Positions 10,942 through 22,029 of a stretch of DNA of 64,000 bases are shown here, piece after piece. Made by a program: the position numbers and the translations under genes. The stretch covers positions 806,001 to 870,000 of the forward strand of contig JAJOHG010000006.1 of assembly GCA_021029095.1 (NCBI GenBank), read 5' to 3'. Each line of letters begins with the position of its first letter. Within the stretch, counting starts at the first letter, position 1. The notes beneath the pieces were generated by a model. That model made no database searches, was not told the origin of the DNA, and worked only from the letters and a program-made list of their open reading frames with translations. This DNA comes from Phellopilus nigrolimitatus. Its lineage: Eukaryota; Basidiomycota; Agaricomycetes; Hymenochaetales; Hymenochaetaceae.

Positions 10942-12015
10942 ATGGCGACGAGCGCATTTGACCGACGCCGGATAAATGGCCCCGAGGAAAGCTTCAGTCC
11001 TAGCTACGCGAGTGACGATGAGGAAGACGACGCCGACGTCAAGATCAACACAGAGAAGCCGCGGCGTGGTCGAGGACCACTGGAGATCCGGCCTATCTGT
11101 GCGTTCCCAGTTGCCGGCAATGTTACAAATCACATAAAAATGACGGAACCAAACAAACGATAAAACAGTCTTGAAGACTGGCTTGATAAGTCAGGCAAAT
11201 GGCTCTGCATACATCGAAATCGAGAAAACAAAAATTGCTTGCGCAGTGTGCGTTCACCACTCTATCTCTGGGTTTCCTTATTTGAACATTTGCATACTCA
11301 GATATGGCCCGCGACAGTCGAAGAGCTCAACATACAATGAAAAGGGTAAACTGAATGTCGAAGTGAAATTCGCCCCGTTTTCGTGTGCGAAACGCCGAGC
11401 TCCTATGCGAGTAAGAAAATAGTTACCGCCGCGCATGAGCTTGTTAAAATTCTTCCCCTCAGGATGCGGAGGATCGTTCTGTCTCAGTATTGATTCAGCA
11501 GTCTCTGGTACCTGCGGTCCGTCTGGAGCTCCTCCCCAAATCGACCATCGACGTGTTCTTGTTCGTGATAGAAAACGATGGCATCGAGGGCTGCGTCGCA
11601 GCAGGGTCCGTCGCAGCAAGCACGGCGCTTGCGAACGCTAAAATCGATATGCTCGGACTCGTCGTATCATGTGCCGCGGTACGGCATCCTCTCTATTACA
11701 ATAAATATCATTAACGTCCGCTCGTCCAGGCAACCGTACCGAAGGATATATGGCTCGACCCCATAGCCGAGGAGGTGCACGCCGCACAAGGTTGCTTGAC
11801 ACTGGCCTGTAGTCCCTGCGCTGGGGCTGGTCACCAATGTGTGGCAGACAGGACAAATGGGCATCGACGAGGTCGAAAAGGTATGCGATATCAAACCTTC
11901 CTCAGCCATGGTAGACGCCTTAACATCTATTCAGTGCATAGACGCCTGCCAGGAGCGATGTCTGGATATACATTCAGTCGTCGCGCAGGCACTTTTGGAT
12001 ACAGATCCGAGCTGA
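10942..12015 (+). CDS. MTR3: Exosome core subunit MTR3 (RNase PH-like), with one apparent frame break
   Basis: Ring subunit of the RNA exosome, which degrades and processes RNA 3' to 5'. Six exons: MATSAFDRRRINGPEESF, then LKTGLISQANGSAYIEI, AVYGPRQSKSSTYNEKG with FAPFSCAKRRAP, a long exon DAEDRSVSVLIQQSLVPAV...GSVAASTALANAKIDML, then ATVPKDIWLDPIAEEVH. Here the frame breaks: GCLTLACSP is followed one base out of frame (extra base within 11814-11817) by ALGLVTNVWQTGQMGIDEVE. The last exon has CIDACQERCLDIHSVVAQAL and stops at 12013-12015. Both sides of the break are conserved family sequence, so a sequence or consensus error is more likely than a pseudogene in an essential gene. Confidence 0.9.
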
Positions 12016-12357
12016 GCACGCTAAGACAGAACGAGAAAAGAGAATATGCACGTTTGGCATGGGCGCGCAATCACGCGTGGTTGCTGACAGGTCTTCTGTG
12101 CAGTTATAGTACGTCTAATTGTGTACTAATTTTGAGTTCTCATCCGTTGAATGAAGAAGTTTGATGCATGACACAATGTGTATGTATATGTACATGTACT
12201 TTTAAAGTTCTTATCCATTGATCGGAGAGGGCTGAAGCAAGAGAGGGCTGAAGCAAGGGGAGTCACTACTCCTTGCTTCTGTCTGAGCTTCCAACCCCCT
12301 CATTTTCCTCCGTGAGTCCGTTCAGCTCAGGCTCAGACCCATAAACACTCGGCATTC
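12016..12357. other. Intergenic between MTR3 and the HTH gene
   Basis: About 340 bp in which two tandem genes are separated. Apart from a 16-bp direct tandem repeat (listed separately) I see no feature; it should contain the MTR3 3' UTR and the next promoter. Confidence 0.45.
12225..12256. repeat. 16-bp tandem duplication, two perfect copies
   Basis: The unit GAGAGGGCTGAAGCAA occurs at 12225-12240 and immediately again at 12241-12256. It lies in non-coding sequence upstream of the HTH gene and looks like a recent slippage duplication. Confidence 0.9.
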
Positions 12358-13939
12358 ATGGTGTTAAAAACTGGATCACGAAAGTCTCGAAATGTTGCGC
12401 CATCGGGGAAGATCATCTCATCCACAAAGATCGACAAGAGAAGGTAAGTCAGTGAGCCCATGAATCATAAGAATATATTACATCTCTTATTTACTATCCC
12501 TCTTCCTCCCCCTTCACTCCTTGCGCACGTCTCAATTGCAATCGTTTCATTGTTACGGGCCCGTCTAAGAAAACTGTCCCGAAAGGACCGCGCAGATTGT
12601 CGCAAGCTCGCACAGCTCGGGCACACACAAGTAGAAATCGCACAGAGATATGGGTGCTCCAGGATGTCCATCTCACGCGCCATCAACAACGAATTCAAGG
12701 AGAAAGATAACTTGGATTCCGATGATGAACATTGCGAGACGGACATGGTACGGCCAGATCGGCCAGGTCATTGTAAGCATGAGTTGGGTGTCCTGGCGGC
12801 GAGACGTCATTGCTTTGTCGACTTACTGTTCCCGCCCTCCTCACCTCCTTTCAAGTATTGTGCCCAGCCCCGGCCCCAAAAGAGTTGGTTGGGCCGTCCA
12901 TCGAGGGCTTATATGAGAGTGAGCTACAAGTTTCCGCCCTATGCCTTCTGCCAAGCTAACTCGAACGCCTTAGCACATTGACACTGTGACTCCGCCGGAG
13001 GCTCCCATGGAAGAACCTGCGAGCGCTAACACCAGAATGCCATCATCGGAAGAACCGCCAAGCCCGAAGACGCCCCCAAACCGCGAGGAGGCCCTAGCAT
13101 CGCCCGATAGTCATTTTGCGGCGGCGAGCCGCAGGAGCACTTTGTCGCCGTCCATCATCCCCACGCCATTGTCAGCTGTGACCTGCCGGGATGCATGGAA
13201 GAGGGTACGACCATTACCTGGACTCATTTGTTCTTGCTCTGCATTTACTTATTTGATTCTCTGTTTTCTTTCAAAGAAAATGCCTGACGAGGAAGGCGCG
13301 TCGCCGAAGAAGGCCCCACGGGCAGAAGTGGTGCAAGCCCGCGTCCCATCGACCGGTGCTCAGATTGGCGGACAGGGCTCGAAGGTTTCCTCGGTAGATG
13401 CTGAAACAGTTCAAAACAGACCGGTTCACCGAGTCAGTCCCGCTCCCGGTTTCTTCATCCCAGCCAGCCCAAGCGAAGCGGCATCGGAACCAGATGCAGA
13501 CACGGACGTGCACTTGGCTTCTTTGCAGTTGGAGTGCCCGCTCCCTGATTCGGGCAGTCTGACATCCACTGCGCATGCCGGTCGGTACGCAGGCATCTCG
13601 GAGGCCGAACGCGCGTTGCTCGGAAATAAGATAGACACACAGGACGTGGTCACTCTACCACCCACACCATCCTCCATTTCTCCACCACCTAGAGCATCCG
13701 AGGTTCAAGAATCCGCAGCTGCACTCGGGGACGGGGCGAGCGCAATCGCCTCTTTCCTAAAATCAGTGAAGCCCGACCTCAGCGCGCACCTCGATACGCT
13801 CCTCGAACTCGGGATCAAAGACGCTGAGTACATCGCGGCGATGCGCCTGTGGACACCCGAGCATGTTAAGGGATTCCTCGACAATGGCAAGTTCACGCCG
13901 TTCGAGGTACATGCTTTACTGCACGCATTGTTCGAATAG
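12358..13939 (+). CDS. Helix-turn-helix DNA-binding-like protein, function unknown
   Basis: Exon 1 (ATG 12358) is short and basic, ending IDKRR at a GTAAGT donor (12444). Exon 2 resumes at 12570 with KLSRKDRADCRKLAQLGHTQ and VEIAQRYGCSRMSISRAINN, a homeodomain-like HTH of the Hin/resolvase/transposase type: helix 2 'TQVEIAQRYG', turn, recognition helix 'SRMSISRAI'. A longer intron (about 12749-12974) leads to a Pro/Ser/Glu-rich linker, another intron (13208-13277), more disordered sequence, and a compact C-terminal region around LELGIKDAEYIAAMRLW and VKGFLDNGKFTPFEVHALL that may be a small helical domain. It could be a transcription factor or a domesticated transposase N-terminus; the sequence alone does not decide. 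Confidence 0.65.
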
Positions 13940-13964
13940 ATTTTTCAGCTGCCTGGATCAAAAT

Positions 13965-14513
13965 TTAACGGAATGTGTCAAATTTAATGCGGATTCCTTT
14001 CAACCTGAGCATATATATATATATATGGATTGTCACCATATGATGTCTCTGACCTTGTTCTCTGCTTGTATGGACTATAATGCTAACATGAAGGAATAAA
14101 AATACCATAGGCCACACACCATATTTGTTCCCTGCCTCCTTCCGATTCCTCTTTCCCTGAGCAATCTTTTCCTCCAGTGAGTCCCGGTTCATATACGCAT
14201 CCGTCGGCAACGAGTGCAGCTGATGCCGCAAGCGCGCAACGCCGCCTGTCTTCGACGGGTTCACCGCGATCTTAGGCAACGCACGGTCGCCCACGCGTGC
14301 CGCGCCGTGCGTGAGCGCCTTCTTCTCCTCGCGCGCGGCCCGCGCGGCGTCCGCGAGCCCAGCGGCGCTCACCTCCGCCGCGTCTTCGCCGCCCGCGCCT
14401 GCACCCTCGAATGTAACGTTGCACCTGTTGGCAGTCGCATGAGAGTGCATCGCCGCGTTTGACATACTTCTTCTCCCTTTCGACAAGTGAGCGGTATCGA
14501 ACATACTGTACTT
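13965..14513 (-). CDS. Unrecognised conserved-looking protein, upstream part separated by a MITE
   Basis: The best exon chain starts after a probable acceptor GTTCAG at 14514 and reads VQYVRYRSLVEREKK, then a short intron with donor GTATGT and acceptor CCAACAG (about 14431-14474), then CNVTFEGAGAGGEDAAEVSA, REEKKALTHGAARVGDRALP, KTGGVARLRHQLHSLPTDA and RDSLEEKIAQGKRNRKEAGN. The sequence is charged and helical; I cannot name the family. The frame stays open to 13965, but NKYG at about 14125 is followed by a GTGTGT donor-like site, so the true C-terminus may be a further exon or slightly different. The upstream exon(s) must lie beyond the MITE (above 14960) and were not identified, so the gene is recorded as partial. 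Confidence 0.5.
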   Translation of the reverse strand, partial: KYSMFDTAHLSKGRRSMSNAAMHSHATANRCNVTFEGAGAGGEDAAEVSAAGLADAARAAREEKKALTHGAARVGDRALPKIAVNPSKTGGVARLRHQLHSLPTDAYMNRDSLEEKIAQGKRNRKEAGNKYGVWPMVFLFLHVSIIVHTSREQGQRHHMVTIHIYIYMLRLKGIRIKFDTFR

Positions 14514-14519
14514 CTGAAC

Positions 14520-14952
14520 TACTGTTCTCAAAGGCCGGGTCAGACCCGTGCTGACCCGGGGTCGAGAGGTAGATAAGAACATATTGTAAGCTGTGAAAGC
14601 TTGAGAAATTTCCGACCCAAGTCCACTCAGATATGTACTTTCCTAAAATAGACATAGATTTAAGTTCTTTTGTGACAAATATATTACATATGGTACTTGC
14701 AGTTTTGTGTCACTGCTTACAAAGCTAATCTATAAATCATTTTTGGAGAACATTTTGTGGAAAAATATGTTTACTTGCAGGTCGGTGGCCGGCCCCGGGT
14801 CGACCCTGACCTGACCTGCTGGGTCAGGTCAGCAGCGGGTCACAGCGGGTCAGGTCAAGGTCAGCTAAGACTCAGAAAATCCCGACTTGGCCAGGTCAGG
14901 GTCGGGTGGAAAAGTGCTCTGACCTGGCCCGACCTGACCTTTGAGAACACTA
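14520..14952. mobile_element. Non-autonomous hAT-like MITE, 433 bp, with 8-bp target-site duplication
   Basis: The left end TACTGTTCTCAAAGG (from 14520) and the reverse complement of the right end TAGTGTTCTCAAAGG (ending 14952) form 15-bp terminal inverted repeats differing at one base. They are flanked by TTCTGAAC (14512-14519) and TTCGGAAC (14953-14960), an 8-bp direct repeat with one mismatch. Inverted repeats beginning TAGTG or similar plus 8-bp duplications are hallmarks of hAT DNA transposons. The subterminal regions are packed with GGGTCAG / GGTCAGGTC motifs in both orientations, as expected for transposase-binding sites. There is no transposase ORF, so it is a derivative mobilised in trans. 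Confidence 0.85.
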
Positions 14953-14960
14953 TTCGGAAC

Positions 14961-16924
14961 AAGCTCACGTACGTTGATGTAGTTTTCTTTTATCGTAGGT
15001 TTGCATATAACGTACTTTTAATAATACCCCATATTAAGTATATCCGGGGTTTCAAACTTTCAATGATTGACCGCCGATCAGCTGCCTTGATGCTTCTTAA
15101 TAAAATTCATCCTGCGTCGAATCGTCGATTAGCAAGAATATCACTTTCGTCATGAATATGGATCTTCTACTATATCCTCCCTGACTTGGTGTTGTCTCTC
15201 TCTGCTGCTCAAAATTCGTGACTTACATACATGTCGGACTCGCGTGTACGTATTCGCGCACGAAGTACAACATACTTGAAATTAACGACGGAGGGCCGAC
15301 TGTTATATCACTGCAGCTTCCTCAAACCAAGTCACAAGAACCAATCTGTGATACACTCGCGAACCGGCGTGGTGAATTAGACTTCAAATATCCCTTCCTC
15401 ATTATCGCGACTCCTAAATCGAACCAACAGGCGCGGTAAGAATCCCGGTTTTCTTGTCAATAAGTTCTTTGTCAGCATTGTCAGCAGAATTCGACTCGGT
15501 TGTCCAGCGGATTACGAGAAGGCATCATCTTCGATGCCGCGCGGATGATGTCGTGAGGCCGGTCGCAGAAGCGCAAGACGAAGTTGGATTATATTTGAAT
15601 ATAAGTGCAGCAAGTGCCAGCGTTTTTTCCCCACTTTCTCGATGGCTTCGAGCATTCAATGACGTCACTAAATAGTTCTAGCTGCCACCACCAACCGTGC
15701 CCCCATCGCGAAAATTTGCAAAAACCCTCCAAACAGTAATGGAAGGTACTGCAAGATCTTACGAAGAGTATGACAGTTCCCGCACCTCGTTGATGACAAG
15801 ATATCCACCCTTTACGCGGACTTCACATTTACACACAAACCAAAGTTCTCTACTGCTTTATCGGCAGTGCACTTATAATTCAGTGAGTGCTAATATAACG
15901 AAAAGATCATGACCATACAGATCAAGTGAAATACTGTATTTGCATATTTGCCGGCGCTAATGAGACTAAGCGATCGACGATACTGTAGTGCGAGCACTCT
16001 CTCGCCATTGGACTGAAAGTATCGATCACTGACATGAGCTCAACCATATAATTTCAGAGGGAAGAGGGGTTGCACACTGCGGCTTTCTGTGAAGACAAAC
16101 AAAGATAAGTGCCTCGCTTGATTGCTCTGGTGAGCATGGTCAAGTATCCGTATTATTCCACGGCACTTCTCTGAACTTGGGGTCGGGCAAAATTAACTCC
16201 GAAGTGATCTGGGTGAAATGAGGTGAGTTTCCCAAGCTTTTCCATAGCTCCTATCAAACTTGTTTAATATCGATTGATTTCGTAAAACAGAAGCATTTAT
16301 CACCCGCTGTTCCCGGTAATTCGCTACTTAGGCAGCTTCAATTTGTCCAGTGACCTCCCCCTTCGGGAATCTGCTAGTGTGTGATCGAGCTCACGGACGA
16401 GGCACGGATTTTCACACGTCAGATTATCCCCCTTTTTTACTTACCGCAGTTCAGTACATAGCTAGTTGAACTCGATGGAGAATAAACAAGATGAAAAACA
16501 GGATGAAGCTGGTGTGGCTGAGGTCGCCCAGTGAGGAAGCACGCGCCACCCTAGACCCCTTTTTAGACTCGCAGTGATCGTCCCTAAGGCATCCTAATTA
16601 GATAGGCCGAGTCCAAGTGGTCGCGTCTCTTGTTTCCATCCTCCATATATTGTGCTCTAGCTACTTAACTCTCTGCGCACGAGTGCATTCGGTCAGCTTC
16701 CATTCGCTGGCTTCTCATCGTATTGCAGCACTCGGACGCGTTGAAGATATTCGAAAAAAAATTAGCTCCAAACACCTCATGCCATACCGTGACCCGCTTG
16801 CAGCACGCGTCACTCCCATTCTTCTCCACAAAGAACGTTTCGTCTGTCGGTTTATATTTTCTCTTTATTTAACTCTTTTTTTGTGACCGGGTGGCTCCCG
16901 ACATCGACGTTTCGCTCGTTGTCT
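14961..16924. other. Long stretch without a recognisable gene
   Basis: Nearly 2 kb with only short ORFs that show no motif or consistent splice joins. The left part may contain upstream exons of the MITE-split gene. The right part (about 16600-16924) is pyrimidine-rich and is probably the promoter and 5' UTR of the large orphan that starts at 16925. Confidence 0.4.
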
Positions 16925-19900
16925 ATGGCCAGTCGCCACCATTACTCCATTCCAGGAGCGTCACTCCTCAAGCCAAAGAGCTCCTCAAAGGTGTGGGCTC
17001 ATTATATCCTTCAACAACAAGACCAGTGCTTAACTTGTCACAACCATCTTTATGACCGCCTTCACTGTCATTTGAAGACGCAGGTCCAGTCGCAGAAACC
17101 CGCCAGCGGTAATGTCGCGAGCTCGAGTCGTGACACGAGGCAGCCAAATTCATTACGCGCCCATAATGCACAAGAGGCGGTGCCCAGAGGCGGGCCTCCT
17201 TCTCGACCTCCCTCTGTTAGTGGATACCGGTCGCAACAACCCGCCGCGCACGTCGGCATGTCTACGGCGTCGGGCAGCTTGCGACCGCCACCTACGCAGC
17301 GTCCAGCAAGTGCGACGCCACAAGCCTCATCTTCGAAGACTCGACTTGACGTGCCGGAGCCGCGAAACTATTTCTCTAAGATGTTCAGCCGGAAATCGAC
17401 CCCGGCCGTACAGCGAGCGGAAGACAGGCCCAAAAGCTCGCATAAACATCAGCGTAGTTCGAGCGCGCAAGTACCTTCAGCCACATATCCTGCCGCCACA
17501 ATGCCAAACCCACCTCCAACTGCTCCGCTGCCGGGATGGAGCGGGTACGAATCGTCCTCTAAGGCGCGCGACTCGGATCGCGAGGAGCGCTCGCGGCAAC
17601 AGAAGGCGAGAGAAGAGTGGGTACGGGCGGAACGAGCTAAAGAGGAAAGAATGCGAGTGGAGTATGCAGCATACAAGGCGCGAGTGGATGCCGAGGAGGC
17701 GCAAGCGGTGGCGGCGGCGGCGACCAAGGCAGCTCGGTCTGAGCGACCCACGGTACGGCCAAGTCGGGAAGACAGGAGAGCTCAGGAATACGAGTCGGAC
17801 ACTGCGCGCAGGCGGCAACAAGCCCAGCAAGCGATGCCGGCCTCCGCTTATAGACAAGAGGTGCGTCAGTACAGAGTTTATGCCCTGCGCTTATTTAAAC
17901 TTAATTTTGTTCTACAGGCGCGCGCTTCGTCGTCCCAATACCTCCATCCGTCATATCAGGTTCCCACTAATGTAGCGCGGACTACAGTGCCTGCACGCGA
18001 TGCTCAGCAGACGCCCGCACCGCAGCCTACACCGCAGCTCACGCTTCGCAACCAGAGCGTTCCCATTCAAGACACACCATCGAGTCAACCCTTCTCAGCT
18101 CCTAATCAAGTCCAACCAACCTACAACACATCTGCACCGACAGCGCCTCCTATCTCGAGTACCCACCCTGTATTAAACCAAAGCTATAATCAGAGTCAGA
18201 GCCAAAGTCAGAGTCAAAGTCGCCCTCGACGACCCTCGACACCCCCTTCTGCTCCAAATATGCTGCCGATGTATCTTCCACCTGGCGCCGATGACAGGGC
18301 CCGGCTTTCGCGGGAAGCGGCAGAGCGCGAGGCTTATGTGTCACGAGAACGGGAACGCGAGCGTGAAAGGGAGAAGGAAAAGGAGCGCGAAAGGGAGAGA
18401 GGAAAGGACCGTGAGAAGGAGAAGGAGGATAAGAGGGCGCGGAGGGCAGACCGCGAAAGCAGAAGGAGCTGGAGCGGGCTGAGCGGGAGAGGCAAAAGGA
18501 GGTCGAACGAGCTGACCGTGTAAGGCAAAATCAGGTCGATCGCGAAGAGCAGGAAAGACAAGAAATGGAACGAGTCGAGCGGGAAAGGCAGAAGGAGCTA
18601 GAACGCGTAGAGAAGGAGCGACTCAAGACGCTAGAGCGCGCAGAAAGGCAAAAGGAGGCTGATCGACTAGATCGCGAAAGGCTGCGAGAGAAGGAGCGAG
18701 AAAGGGAACGCGAGTACCGCTCATCGTCGCGACGCCGTTCCTATCGCGACAAAACGCAGTCTTTATCCGTGCACCCCCCGCCTGGAGCTACATCTGGCAG
18801 CGAGACTGAGAGGCTTAGGTTGGAAAGATAGCGTGAGTTTCAGGACTTTTAATGGTAAATTTTATTTCATAATACCGTATAATTGTGCAGAGACGCCGTT
18901 CCCAAAGCCATCCGCTGCTGTTGCCACAGACACTCAGCACGCTCAGCCTATGGGTGCTCCGTCTGAGACCCAACGGACTGAATCACGAAAGGAGGCGACG
19001 ACGGCAACGTCCGTTCCAACTCCAGCGCCAACAGCAGTCCAGAATTCGGCACTGAAACCGCCTGATGTATGTACTTGATTCTTTGGGATTTTCTCACTTA
19101 TAGATCTCCTGCTTACCAGGTCTTATTCTCTCATATCGCGACCGAGACACCCGCTTTGCCCGTCCCCCCTCCTCTTGCAGATAGACACGACGTAAGCTCT
19201 TTGTCTCTGTTTACTATTTGCCCAGACAATTGACATATTATATCAGCACGTGCTTTACCCACGAAGCGGATTTGTAGCGCATCCGCAACAGCTTGTACAC
19301 CCGAAGCCGTTTGAGAGATCTCGCACTGATCCAGTACCCACGGATGATGCGCCTAACGGGAGCGCGCACACTACGGTCCCAATGTCATCGTGGCCTCAGC
19401 CGCCCCCGCCGATGCCCCAGTCGAAGCTCGTCAGTATTTACGCTTCGCAGGGTCCTCCAGATCGTACCCCATCTCACAGTACCCAAAAGCTGGCGGGTAG
19501 TATGCCAGCAGTAGAGCAGATGATACCGGGCTCGACGCCTTCGACAAACAATTATGAAGGTTATGGCCGTGGAATACCGCGCGACCGCTCGTCATATCAC
19601 CCGCAGTCGACTCCTGCCCCCCACTTCAGCGGCACAGCAATCCGCACTTCCTCAGGCACCGTCATATCCCCTCTCTTCGCGTCAGTCTGCGTTACTTTCC
19701 CAGCCACTGGTGCCGCCGCCAACGAATAACGCAAACGTTTTATCTTCCACGCCGTCATACAACTCGCAGTCACGGCCCGATGTGTTCAGCCCGGGACCGA
19801 CTGAAAGAACCGTACCGCCATCTGGGGCATCTTCGCTACCGCCACCCTCGGTGGCTACTCCCCAGCAAGGGCCGTCGTCTGCAGTGCCGGTAGCGGCAAT

Positions 19901-22029
19901 GCCGCAGGGGACTGGCTTCAGTAGCTTCTCCCAATCACTAGGAGCCCCGGCCAGAGCTCAAGACCAGTTAACTTCGGCACAGATCCATCAGCTAGGCTCC
20001 GTTTCTCGTGTACCATCGAACAATTCTACGCATAGTCCTGCACGGGGGACTCTACAAGGGCCTGGTACTCCGCCCACTGGCCCGCTTCCATCTATTCCTA
20101 TCTCACGCACTCGATCAGATGCGTCTCAATCGACAGAAGCGGGCGGTTCTCATCACCTGCACACACAGTTTATGCAGTCACATCCAGCTGCAGCTCGATC
20201 TCAGTCACAGCAGTCTTTTGCTCCGGCCACGCTAGCCGCGCCTATGTATTCTTCAGCTCATAACGTTTCTTCTACCTCTAGAGCATCGCACGAATCGAAC
20301 ACAGCAACTCATCAACATACTGTACTTCCTACGCATTCTCATTCTCATTTTCATTCGCAGTCTCTATCGCAATCCCAACCGTCGTCGTCATCGCGCCCTT
20401 ATAGCGCAGCTGAAAACTGCTTTTTTTCGTACTGTCGATTCTTCGAATTATCCTGCAGCCGCGCCTATACCTGCTTCCACCACTGGCGTAGCGTCTCACC
20501 AACAATATCCATACAGCCATCAGTCGTCTTCCCAGAACAATGTGCATTATACTCCATCAGCTAATGCGTTCCCTCAATCCCAGTCTCAATTTCAACTACA
20601 ACATCAAGCAATGCTTTCTTCGTCCAGTCAAGCTAATCCGCCGTCGAGCACGCCAAGTCATGCGCTTTCCTCTTATCCTGCTGATCCTAATCAGCCGTCT
20701 CACACGGCTTCGACCATGCTATCGTCGCAATCTGTACATCCATCACCTGCATTGTATCATAACCAGCATTCTAGTTCGCGCACCCATGATTCGTCATCTG
20801 TATATCAAGCGCAGCAGCAGCAGCAGCCGACTACAGGTGCCGCCCCGAAACCTTCTATATCCCAGCAAATTAATAGCCATGCTTCGTATTCTTCTGCCAG
20901 GCCGCCAGATCCTACGTCAAGATCTACCGCTTCTGCGATCTACGTCACTTCGACCCGCCAGTCAGGCCCGAACTTAGACGATACGCCTTCGTCCGTCGGC
21001 CTCGGCCTTGGCCCTGATTCTCCACCTTTGTCAACGAATCCGTATCCGCAGCAACCTATACCTCTCACGACTGCTCAATCGATGCAATCCAAATCACAGA
21101 ATGTCGCTGCGCCGGCCTCCGCGTCTACGCGCCCAGTCGAGCAAGCGCGGGCGCCAGGCCAGAATGAGTCGCCGACGCAGAATCCTGACAGTCCTCCCCC
21201 ACTCACGTCGTCCAATTCGTCGAGGGAGTCTCACGAGGAGATCCTGATGACACCATCGTCATTGGATCCTGGTAGATTGCGGCCTCAAAACGCGCAGGCA
21301 AGCATCCAGCGCTCGGAAAGTGTTCGGCCGGAGAAGAAGAGAGGTGGACTTTTTAGCCTTTTCCGTTCGAACTCCGCCAAGAACAAGGAGGCAAACGAAC
21401 ACACCGAGATGAAGGGACACGAGCCGAGGCGGCAAATGCCAGGACCATCCCAGCGTCACGAGAGTGTAAATAAGCTGAGATCGACAAAGCCGGCGGAGGG
21501 AGAGACTAATCCGATCCAGGCTGAATCTATGTCCGTGAGTCACCACCACGCTAGGCAATCGAGGATGCAGAAGCGTGTTCCGCCCCCAATCGCCATTCCA
21601 CCTCACGCCATTCCATACCGCTTGTTTTCCTCCAAATCAAAAAGGTATCGCACGATGTCTTCTGCATCAATGGAGGCGCTGGATGGCACTGCAGTAAGTC
21701 ACCTCGTGTCTGAGTTTGTTCTCGACATTTGTATTGAACCGGCTTCCATTGCAAAGAATAACACCATTGTTGGATCACCAACTTCCTCGAGAATGAGTCC
21801 AACCCCTTCTGGCCCGATGACGCCGCCCCTTCGTGATCCTGTTGAGGCGGCTCAAGAGTGGCGAAACAACGAGGAGAAGGTGTTTACGAACCGCGGTACT
21901 CACCGCCGCCGCCGACCAGGGTGTAACGTTCGATCTTACGGGTGATGATATGCCGAAAGATGGTGGGCATTACCGACTCGTGCGATCATCTCGTCTGCAT
22001 GGTCAGCGAGGTGACTTGTCTGAGTCCTG
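16925..22029 (+). CDS. Large Ser/Pro/Gln-rich orphan with several frame breaks
   Basis: ATG 16925 begins MASRHHYSIPGASLLKPKSS; GT-AG introns near 16991-17080, 17861-17917, 18836-18890, 19069-19120, 19192-19247 and 21694-21755 join the exons. The product is mostly disordered: Ser/Pro/Gln-rich tracts, a charged Arg/Glu helix (17560-17850 and 18290-18720, with RERERE/KEKERERE repeats) and two short basic-aromatic motifs, NYFSKMFSRKS and GGLFSLFRSNSAKN. Near the end PGVTFDLTGDDMPKDG follows a basic run. The frame must be changed at about 18459 (base missing), 19615, 20420 and 21921 (extra base each), and an in-frame TAG sits right before the 18836 donor. I cannot assign a function; a scaffold-like role is only a guess. 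Confidence 0.6.

Noticed and set aside
11791..11830. A 22-nt intron (GTTGCT...CTGTAG) that would restore the MTR3 frame
   Set aside because: Too short for any known spliceosomal intron here and it would delete the conserved GCLTLAC segment, so a one-base consensus error is the simpler reading.
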